The notes under the pieces are model-generated. The model ran no database searches and was not told the DNA's origin. It saw nothing but the letters and a program-made list of their open reading frames with translations. 64,000 nucleotides of DNA from Rhizobium sp. CB3090 (GTDB lineage: Bacteria; Pseudomonadota; Alphaproteobacteria; Rhizobiales; Rhizobiaceae): NCBI RefSeq assembly GCF_029714285.1, contig NZ_CP121662.1:3344001-3408000 (forward strand). Direction: 5' to 3'. Shown piece after piece: positions 57,625 through 64,000 of this stretch (positions are counted from its first letter, which is position 1; the number at the start of each line of letters is the position of its first letter). The translations under genes were made by a program, and so were the position numbers.

Positions 57625-58900
57625 TACCGTCGCACAAAGCCCCGACATCGATGCGCTGATGAACGATATCGGCCGCAAGGCCCGGGCTGCGTCGCGACCT
57701 CTGGCCTTCGCTTCGACCGAGAGCAAGAACAAGGCGTTGCAGGCCATGGCCGATGCCATTCTGGCGCGGAAGGATCATATTCTTGCCGAGAACGCCAAGG
57801 ACCTGAAAGACGTCGAAGGCACTGATATGCTCGCCTCCTTTGTCGATCGCCTGACGCTGAACGACAAGCGTGTCGCCGAGATGGCCGAAGGCATCCGCGC
57901 CATCGCCGCCTTGGCCGATCCGGTGGGCGAAGTCATCGCCGCCTGGGATCGTCCGAACGGCCTGAAGATCGAGCGCGTCCGCACGCCGCTCGGCGTCATC
58001 GGCGTCATCTTCGAAAGCCGACCGAACGTCACCGCCGATGCCGGTGCGCTGTGCCTGAAGGCCGGCAATGCCGTGATTCTCCGCTGCGGCAGTGATTCGC
58101 GCCGGTCGTCTCAGGCAATCCACGAATGCCTGGTCGAGGGGCTGAAGGTAGCCGGCCTGCCGGAACATGCGATCCAGCTCGTGCCCGTCAGCGACCGGGC
58201 AGCCGTTGGCGCTATGCTGCGCGGGCTCGAAGGCAACATCGACGTCATCGTACCGCGCGGCGGCAAAAGCTTGGTTGCTCGCGTTCAGACCGAGGCGCGT
58301 GTGCCGGTCTTCGCCCATCTCGAAGGCCTCTGCCACATCTACATCGATGCCTCCGCCGATTTGGAGATGGCGAAGTCCATCGTCGTCAACGCCAAGATGC
58401 GCCGCACGGGCATCTGCGGCGCGGCCGAAACACTGCTGGTCGATTCGAAGGTCGCGTCCACCCATCTGAAGCCGCTGCTCGACAGGCTTGCCGCGGCAGG
58501 CTGCGAAATCCGCGGTTCCGCCGATGTGCTAAAGCTGGTGCCCGGCCTGAAGGCGGCGACGGAAGAGGACTGGTCGACTGAATATCTGGCCGCGATCATC
58601 TCGGTCGCGCTGGTCGACGGCATTTCCGGGGCTATCGCCCATATCGGCAAGTATTCTTCGAACCACACGGAAGCGGTGATTGCCGAGGATCCAGCCGTCG
58701 TCGAGCGCTTCTTCACCGAGATCGATTCGGCAATCCTGCTGCACAATGCCTCGACGCAATTTGCCGATGGCGGCGAGTTCGGCATGGGCGCGGAGATCGG
58801 CATCGCCACCGGCAAGATGCATGCGCGCGGACCTGTCGGCGTCGAGCAGCTTACCTCCTTCAAATATCGCGTGCGCGGCACCGGACAGATACGGGCCTGA
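57617..58900 (+). CDS. proA: Gamma-glutamyl phosphate reductase
   Basis: This 427-residue aldehyde-dehydrogenase-like enzyme reduces gamma-glutamyl phosphate to the semialdehyde with NADPH. It has [29 protein letters not shown], and the catalytic cysteine in [15 protein letters not shown] chose the ATG at 57617 because GAAGG lies nine bases before it; an ATG at 57608 is only three codons earlier but sits too close to that ribosome site. Confidence 0.96.
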
Positions 58901-58901
58901 C

Positions 58902-59519
58902 GTGCATAAGGAAGAGATCGATTACCGCTATCTGCGCATGCCACATGCCGAGCGCGGCATGGTAGTCGGTCTTTTCGGCGGCTCCTTCAATCCGCCGCAT
59001 CAGGGTCATGCGCTGGTGGCTGAAATCGCGCTCCGCCGGCTTGGCCTCGATCAGCTCTGGTGGATGGTGACTCCAGCCAATCCGTTGAAGAGCCGTAATC
59101 ATCTCGCGCCGCTTGCCGAACGCATCGCGCTCAGCGAGGCGATCACGCATGATCCGCGCATCAAGGTGACGGCTTTCGAGCAGACGCTCGGCATGAGCTA
59201 CACGGCCAATACGCTCGCCTACGTCAAAGCACGCAATACACACGTTCATTTCATCTGGGTCATGGGCGCCGACAGCCTCAATACATTTCACCGCTGGCAG
59301 AAATGGCAGGAGATTGCCCGCACCTTTCCTATCGCCGTCATCGACCGGCCGGGATCGACGCTGTCCTATCTCTCGGCAAAGATGGCCAAGACGTTTCACT
59401 ATGCGCGCGTCGACGAGGACGATGCCCGGGTATTGTGGAAAAAACCGGCACCCGCCTGGACCTTTATTCACGGTCGGCGCTCGACGTTGAGCTCGACCGC
59501 CCTGCGCGCAGCACAATGA
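58902..59519 (+). CDS. nadD: Nicotinate-nucleotide adenylyltransferase
   Basis: This 205-residue enzyme adenylylates nicotinate mononucleotide in NAD synthesis. It shows the nucleotidyltransferase GLFGGSFNPPHQGH with HxGH, VTPANPLK, WVMGADSL, and the C-terminal STLSSTALR motif. The start is GTG at 58902, just after the proA stop; an ATG at 58938 is an alternative that keeps all motifs. Confidence 0.93.
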   Translation: MHKEEIDYRYLRMPHAERGMVVGLFGGSFNPPHQGHALVAEIALRRLGLDQLWWMVTPANPLKSRNHLAPLAERIALSEAITHDPRIKVTAFEQTLGMSYTANTLAYVKARNTHVHFIWVMGADSLNTFHRWQKWQEIARTFPIAVIDRPGSTLSYLSAKMAKTFHYARVDEDDARVLWKKPAPAWTFIHGRRSTLSSTALRAAQ

Positions 59520-59524
59520 CCGCC

Positions 59525-59626
59525 TAGAGCAATTCCAGGAAAAGTGCGCAGCGGTTTTCCGTCCGGAATGCGCAAAAACAAAGGGGTAGAGCGGGAAAGC
59601 GATCCCGTGAAACGCTGAACCGCTCT
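59525..59626. repeat. Dispersed intergenic repeat, copy 2 (longer version)
   Basis: The 61-bp block at 59566-59626 matches 46151-46211. Upstream of it, agagcaattccaggaaaag and gcggttttccgtccgg appear to complete the element, which is a familiar intergenic sequence in Rhizobium. The ends (tagagc, ccgctct) are partly inverted. Confidence 0.75.
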
Positions 59627-59673
59627 GGACGCGATAGCGAGCCCGAATTTTTCGGAAAAACCCTCCAAAATGA

Positions 59674-59707
59674 AAAGCCCGACGGGGGAGGAGATCCGTC
59701 GGGCTTT
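59674..59707. terminator. Bidirectional hairpin terminator after nadD
   Basis: AAAGCCCGACGG pairs exactly with CCGTCGGGCTTT around a ten-base loop. A- and T-runs on either side let it work in both directions. Confidence 0.8.
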
Positions 59708-60151
59708 CAAACCTGATCAGCAACTGGGAGGAGGATAGTTGCCGATCCATATCGAACGGCATTGGGAGGAGGAGATCGCCGTTTCGATGGTTAAGTTTTA
59801 GCAGATTTTACCAAATGATAAAACGCTGATAGCGCAATGCAGCAATGCATTTTCATCATGGCTCTGAAAATGATCTGCCCAAAAAACGCTTCCTTTTCAT
59901 GATCTGAGCAGGATCACCTTCCGCTTCGCGAGCGGCGCTCCTGAAATCTCCTATGTAATTGCACGATTCTTAACGTTACGTCTTGCGGCGTGAGCTTTCG
60001 CCGGCACATTGGGCGAATCAAGCCATGCATTTCTGCAATAACAAAGCTGCCCAATATGCATCGGAAAACCAAATCCCTAGTAAATTCGTAGAGTTACGTC
60101 CTCAATAACGCTATGTTTTTCAAAACATATCCCTAGCCAAGCTTCGCCGGC

Positions 60152-60175
60152 CGTTATATCTCTCGCAATATGACG
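60152..60175 (+). promoter_or_regulatory. Putative ModE operator upstream of modA
   Basis: CGTTATAT, eight bases, then ATATGACG: the same 8-8-8 layout as the ModE site (CGTTATAT-N8-ATATAACG), with one mismatch in the right arm. It ends 18 bases before the modA ATG. Confidence 0.65.
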
Positions 60176-60193
60176 ATACCTTTCGGGAGAAAC

Positions 60194-60994
60194 ATGATGG
60201 CCTTGAGCCGCCGCCAATGGATCAAACTTGCAACCGCCGCCCTTTCTGCCGCCTGGCTTGGCATGTCTGCCATTCCGGCACCAGCGTTCGCCGCCGACAA
60301 GATCACCGTCTTTGCCGCTGCGAGCATGAAAAACGCGCTGGATAACATCGACGCCGCCTTCACCAAGGAAACCGGCAAGCAGGTTACCGTCTCCTATGCG
60401 GCAAGCGGACCGCTGGCCAAGCAGCTCGAAAACGGCGCACCGGCCGACGTCTTCATCTCCGCTGATACCGACTGGATGGACTATGTCGCCAAGAAAAAGC
60501 TGATCAAGGACGACAGCCGCGTCAACCTGCTCGGCAACAAGATCGTTCTCGTCTCCGCCAAAGACAAGGCCAAACCCGTGGAGATCAAGCAGGGCATGGA
60601 TCTTGCCGGCCTTCTCGGCGACGGACGCCTGGCGATCGGGCAGCCGGAATCGGTGCCGGCCGGCAAATACGGCAAGGCGGCGCTGGAGAAACTCGGCGTC
60701 TGGTCTTCCGTCGAGAAGAAGATCGCCGGTGCTGAAAGCGTGCGCGCCGCGCTCGCGCTGGTTTCGCGCGGCGAAGCGCCCTACGGCATTGTTTACCAGA
60801 CCGACGTTTCCGCCGATCCGGGCGTCGCCGTTGTCGGCACGTTTCCGGAAGACAGCCATCCGCCGATCATCTATCCCATCGCGATCACGGCCAGCAGCAC
60901 GAACCCGGACACACAGGCCTATGTCGATTATCTGAAATCGGCTAAGGCTGTTCCGTTCTTCGAGCATGAAGGCTTTACGGCTCTGAAGCCGTGA
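60194..60994 (+). CDS. modA: Molybdate-binding periplasmic protein
   Basis: This 266-residue protein binds molybdate in the periplasm. A signal peptide covers about residues 1-31 (LSRRQWIKLATAALSAAWLG, with a twin-arginine-like SRRQW, cleaved near AFAA). The mature part has VFAAASMKNALDNI, YAASGPLAKQLENGAPADVFISAD and APYGIVYQTD. I chose the first ATG of ATGATG at 60194 because GGGAGAAAC precedes it; a frame start at 60170 lies within the operator. Confidence 0.94.
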   Translation: MMALSRRQWIKLATAALSAAWLGMSAIPAPAFAADKITVFAAASMKNALDNIDAAFTKETGKQVTVSYAASGPLAKQLENGAPADVFISADTDWMDYVAKKKLIKDDSRVNLLGNKIVLVSAKDKAKPVEIKQGMDLAGLLGDGRLAIGQPESVPAGKYGKAALEKLGVWSSVEKKIAGAESVRAALALVSRGEAPYGIVYQTDVSADPGVAVVGTFPEDSHPPIIYPIAITASSTNPDTQAYVDYLKSAKAVPFFEHEGFTALKP

Positions 60995-61081
60995 GCAGCA
61001 CCGCTCAACCGTAGGCATTCTGTTTGTTTCGACAGGCTCGCCGGACCTTGGCGAGCCTGACATGTCTTTACGAGGCCGGAC

Positions 61082-61783
61082 TTGGGCGCATTGGGTTTGA
61101 GCAACGACGAATGGACGGCGATCGAGCTGAGCCTGCGCGTCTCGACCGTTGCCATGCTGGTGAGCCTGCCCTTCGGCATTGCCGCCGCGATGTTGCTCGC
61201 GCGCGGTAAATTCTGGGGCAAATCGATCGTCAACGGCATCGTCCACCTGCCGCTGATCCTGCCGCCCGTCGTCACCGGCTTTATCCTCCTCATCCTCTTC
61301 GGTCGCAAAGGCCCGATCGGCGCAGTGCTCGACCAATATCTCGGTATCGTCTTCTCTTTCCGCTGGACCGGCGCCGCCCTTGCCTGCGGCGTGATGGGAT
61401 TTCCGCTGATGGTCAGAAGTATCCGCCTGTCGATCGAAGCGGTCGATCGCAAGCTTGAAGAGGCCGCCGGAACGCTCGGGGCCAGTCCGCTCTGGATATT
61501 CCTCACCGTGACCTTGCCGCTGATCCTACCGGGCATCATCGCCGGCATGATCCTGTCCTTCGCGAAGGCGATGGGCGAGTTCGGCGCCACCATCACCTTC
61601 GTCTCCAATATTCCCGGCGAAACGCAGACGCTGTCTTCGGCGATCTATACCTTTACACAGGTGCCCGGTGGCGATGCCGGTGCGTTGCGGCTGACGATCG
61701 TCGCCATCGTCATTTCCATGGCGGCATTGCTCGCCTCCGAATTCCTCGCCTATCTCGCCGGCAAAAGGGTGGATTGGGAATGA
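61082..61783 (+). CDS. modB: Molybdate ABC transporter permease
   Basis: This 233-residue inner-membrane permease has about five helices and the EAA loop ([24 protein letters not shown]). The start is TTG at 61082 with GAGG six bases before. It follows modA by 87 bases and overlaps modC by ATGA. Confidence 0.92.
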   Translation: MGALGLSNDEWTAIELSLRVSTVAMLVSLPFGIAAAMLLARGKFWGKSIVNGIVHLPLILPPVVTGFILLILFGRKGPIGAVLDQYLGIVFSFRWTGAALACGVMGFPLMVRSIRLSIEAVDRKLEEAAGTLGASPLWIFLTVTLPLILPGIIAGMILSFAKAMGEFGATITFVSNIPGETQTLSSAIYTFTQVPGGDAGALRLTIVAIVISMAALLASEFLAYLAGKRVDWE

Positions 61784-62853
61784 CGCTGACCGTCGATATC
61801 CGCCATCGATTGGGCGCCTTCTCGCTCGACGCCGCCTTCACCTCCGACGGCGGCGTCACGGCCCTATTTGGCCGCTCCGGCTCAGGCAAGACCTCGATCA
61901 TCCGCATCATCGCCGGCCTGATCCAACCCGATCATGGGCGCATCGACCTTGACGGCACGGTGCTGGCAGACACCGACAGCCATGTCTTCGTCCCGCGCCA
62001 CCGCCGTCATTTCGGCTACGTCTTTCAGGAAGCGCGGCTGTTTCCGCATCTTTCCGTGCGGCAGAACCTGAACTACGGCCGCTGGTTCGCGCCGAAAGAC
62101 GGCCATGGCGAAAGCTTTGATGGGGTCGTTGATCTCCTCGGCATCGCAGCGCTTCTCGATCGAAGGCCCGCAAAACTCTCCGGCGGCGAGAAACAGCGTG
62201 TCGCCATTGGCCGCGCCCTGCTGTCGTCACCGCGGCTGCTGCTGATGGACGAACCATTGGCGGCGCTCGATGAGGCCCGCAAAGCCGAGATCCTGCCCTA
62301 TCTCGAACGGCTCCGCGACGAAACGAAGGTGCCGATCATCTATGTCAGCCATTCCATCGCCGAGGTGGCGCGGCTGGCCAACCGGGTCGTCGTGATGCGC
62401 GACGGCAAGGTGGAGGCAACGGGAGCAGCGGTCGACATCTTCAGCCAGCTTTCCGGCCCGCAGGCAATGGACCGTCGCGAAGCCGGCGTTCTGCTGGAAG
62501 GCCGTGTGGAGCAAATCGACCGCGGGCACCGCCTGACCGTCGTGGCACTGAAAGCGGCCAAACTCTTCGTGCCCGGCGAAGCGGCTGCAATCGGCAAAGC
62601 CGTCCGTGTCCACATCCCTGCGCGCGATGTCATGCTGGCGACGGCCCGACCTGAAGGTCTGAGCGCCCTCAATATCCTCGAAGGCCGGGTGCTTGCCATC
62701 GGCACGGCCGCCGACGGTACCGTGGACGTAAAGGTGGATTGCGGCGGCGACAGCGTGCTTGCCCGCATCACGCAGTTTTCGTCTGAACGGCTAGGTTTGC
62801 GGATTGGACTGCCCATCCACGCGATCGTCAAGACCGTAGCGCTCGAATCGTAA
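61780..62853 (+). CDS. modC: Molybdate ABC transporter ATP-binding protein
   Basis: This 357-residue ATPase has Walker A GRSGSGKT near residue 31, signature LSGGEKQR, Walker [17 protein letters not shown], and a C-terminal Mop/TOBE domain (about 285-355: [13 protein letters not shown] ... VLARITQFS). I chose the ATG at 61780, which overlaps the modB stop; a TTG two codons earlier is in frame. Confidence 0.94.
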   Translation: MTLTVDIRHRLGAFSLDAAFTSDGGVTALFGRSGSGKTSIIRIIAGLIQPDHGRIDLDGTVLADTDSHVFVPRHRRHFGYVFQEARLFPHLSVRQNLNYGRWFAPKDGHGESFDGVVDLLGIAALLDRRPAKLSGGEKQRVAIGRALLSSPRLLLMDEPLAALDEARKAEILPYLERLRDETKVPIIYVSHSIAEVARLANRVVVMRDGKVEATGAAVDIFSQLSGPQAMDRREAGVLLEGRVEQIDRGHRLTVVALKAAKLFVPGEAAAIGKAVRVHIPARDVMLATARPEGLSALNILEGRVLAIGTAADGTVDVKVDCGGDSVLARITQFSSERLGLRIGLPIHAIVKTVALES

Positions 62854-62859
62854 GAGCGA

Positions 62860-63240
62860 TCAGGACTTCGCGGCGGCCTCGTCGGAATTGCGATTGGCTT
62901 CCAGCCATTCCAGATCGCCGGCAATGGCTGCCCGCACGGTGTTCTCCATGCCGCGAAACCGCCGCAGCAATTCCTCGCCGAAGGGCGTCAATGCCGCGCC
63001 GCCGCCATTCTGACCGCCACGCTGGGATTCGACGACCGGCCCCTGGAACATATGGTTCAATTCGCTGATCAGCAGCCAGGCCCGGCGATAGGACATGTCC
63101 ATGGCCCGGCCGGCGGCCGAGATCGAACCGGTTTCGCGAATATGTTCAAGCAGTTCCATCTTGCCGCGTCCAAGCCGCTCCTCCCCCGGAAAACTGATGC
63201 GGAGGATGGGCTTCAGGGACTGTTGCGGAGCTTTGGTCAT
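62860..63240 (-). CDS. modE: ModE-type molybdate-responsive regulator, DNA-binding domain only
   Basis: This 126-residue protein matches the LysR-like winged-helix half of ModE: RISFPGEERLGRGKMELLEHIRETGSISAAGRAMDMSYRRAW and the wing GGQNGGGAALTPFGEELL. The C-terminal molybdate-binding domains of E. coli ModE are missing, as in some other alphaproteobacterial forms, so how it senses molybdate is open. It is convergent with modC, six bases apart, and probably represses modABC at the site before modA. Confidence 0.88.
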   Translation of the reverse strand: MTKAPQQSLKPILRISFPGEERLGRGKMELLEHIRETGSISAAGRAMDMSYRRAWLLISELNHMFQGPVVESQRGGQNGGGAALTPFGEELLRRFRGMENTVRAAIAGDLEWLEANRNSDEAAAKS

Positions 63241-63536
63241 GGCATCGGAGCGTTTCGATCTGCTCTTGTGTATACGCGTCCTTGGCTCGCCTGTACATGG
63301 GAGGCGGGGACGGTGGCGACCCCCGCAGGGTTTTGCATCACCTTACGTTAGCTGATGATCCCAATGAGGATTCGCCCATATATGGTGCGAAAGAGCCTAG
63401 AAATACCACAAAAGCTTGTCCTTACCTCCAATAGATGACAACCAGCGTCTTGAAACCTTAATGCTTTGGTGCCTATCTTTAAGATGTGATCGACTCAGAT
63501 CATGTGCCTGTTCTGTTACTCAAGGAAGGAAGAGCA

Positions 63537-63950
63537 CTGACAACAGTACACGCCAAGGGAAGAACGCCTGTCGTTGTCCCGAAGAGCCCGGAACGTGGCG
63601 TCGATGCCGCTGCCCGCGCCCTGCAAGCCGTCCTCGTAAGCCTCGAGGACTCCAAGGCCGAAAATATCGTCACCATCAACATTGCTGGCAAGTCCGCGCT
63701 TGGAGACTACATGGTCGTCGTCTCCGGACGCTCGAACCGGCATGTCCTGGCGATTGCCGACCATCTGATCACCGACCTCAAGGACGAAGGCCTGGGCACC
63801 GCCCGCGTCGAAGGCCTGGAAGGCGGCGACTGGGTGCTGATCGACACGGGTGACATCATCATTCACGTGTTCCGTCCTGAGATTCGCGAGTTCTACAACA
63901 TCGAAAAGATGTGGGCCGCACCCGATCTTGAGGAAGGCACGCTGCACTAA
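63537..63950 (+). CDS. rsfS: Ribosomal silencing factor RsfS
   Basis: This protein binds L14 and blocks subunit joining when nutrients are low. It has the RsfS core ALQAVLVSLEDSKAENIVTINI, DYMVVVSGRSNRHVLAIADHL and GDWVLIDTGDIIIHVF. The best ribosome site, AAGGAAGGA at 63522-63530, is six bases before a CTG at 63537, which would begin (M)TTVHAKGRTPV, the normal start in relatives as I recall. GTG codons at 63486 and 63504 are in frame but lack a Shine-Dalgarno. I therefore mark CTG (137 residues) as likely; from 63486 it would have 154. Confidence 0.88.
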   Translation: MTTVHAKGRTPVVVPKSPERGVDAAARALQAVLVSLEDSKAENIVTINIAGKSALGDYMVVVSGRSNRHVLAIADHLITDLKDEGLGTARVEGLEGGDWVLIDTGDIIIHVFRPEIREFYNIEKMWAAPDLEEGTLH

Positions 63951-64000
63951 CCTGTTCCGGACATTATTCCCGGTCCCGGTTAGTGGTATCGAATCGCCGG

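Larger units (their letters stand above)
59520..60193. other. Intergenic region between nadD and modA
   Basis: These 674 bases contain a dispersed repeat (59525-59626), a terminator (59674-59707), a long AT-richer stretch with no gene, and a ModE-type operator (60152-60175). No open frame with a ribosome site is supported. Confidence 0.6.

Overview
The window looks like a stretch of main chromosome from a GC-rich alphaproteobacterium of the Rhizobiaceae, most likely the genus Rhizobium. The reasons are a biotin-dependent pyruvate carboxylase of the R. etli type, the cyclic beta-1,2-glucan genes ndvA and ndvB, an ExoB-type UDP-glucose 4-epimerase, a myo-inositol-type ABC transporter with GGAA-N6-TTCC operators, and the order rplU-rpmA-GNAT-GNAT-obgE-proB-proA-nadD. 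Family names rest on reading the proteins and on recalled relatives; no database search was possible.

Region by region. 1-5.3 kb: the end of an amino-acid ABC transporter, pyruvate carboxylase (probable TTG start) and a LuxR-type regulator with no luxI nearby. 5.6-18.4 kb: a cyclic glucan locus with the exporter ndvA, an OpgC-like modification enzyme and the giant synthase ndvB; an AT-rich DUF3800 gene sits between ndvA and opgC. 18.8-26.7 kb: an XRE/cupin regulator, two small proteins, and a dipeptide-type ABC transporter whose genes overlap by ATGA, preceded by an M19 dipeptidase. 26.9-31.4 kb: an inositol-type ABC transporter (binding protein, ATPase, permease) and a DUF1993 gene. 31.4-44 kb: surface polysaccharide genes, namely a sulfatase overlapping exoB, a UDP-sugar dehydrogenase, an SDR and a sugar-1-phosphate transferase resembling the WreQ/WreU pair, an O-antigen ligase/polymerase-type membrane protein, a GT4 glycosyltransferase, and the four dTDP-rhamnose genes.

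44.3-52 kb is accessory and eroded. It holds tRNA-Gln, an ECF sigma factor with an NrsF-type anti-sigma factor, a frameshifted DUF2282 (bufferin-type) gene, a PhyH-like oxygenase, a DUF1003 membrane protein and several small proteins. A 1.8-kb segment there is bracketed by an intact tRNA-Ser(CGA) and a partial copy of it; the segment carries a DUF4268/PD-(D/E)XK-like gene and a relic of a type I methylase gene (hsdM). 52.3-64 kb is conserved housekeeping: L21, L27, two GNATs, an EEP-family hydrolase, ObgE, proline synthesis (ProB, ProA), NadD, a molybdate operon (modABC with a ModE-type operator and a convergent modE), and RsfS, which may start at CTG.

The most unusual points are the degenerate bufferin locus beside its likely sigma/anti-sigma pair, the tRNA-Ser-bracketed defence-like segment, the glucan locus with its own modification gene and a perfect 15-bp hairpin, and the possible CTG start of rsfS.
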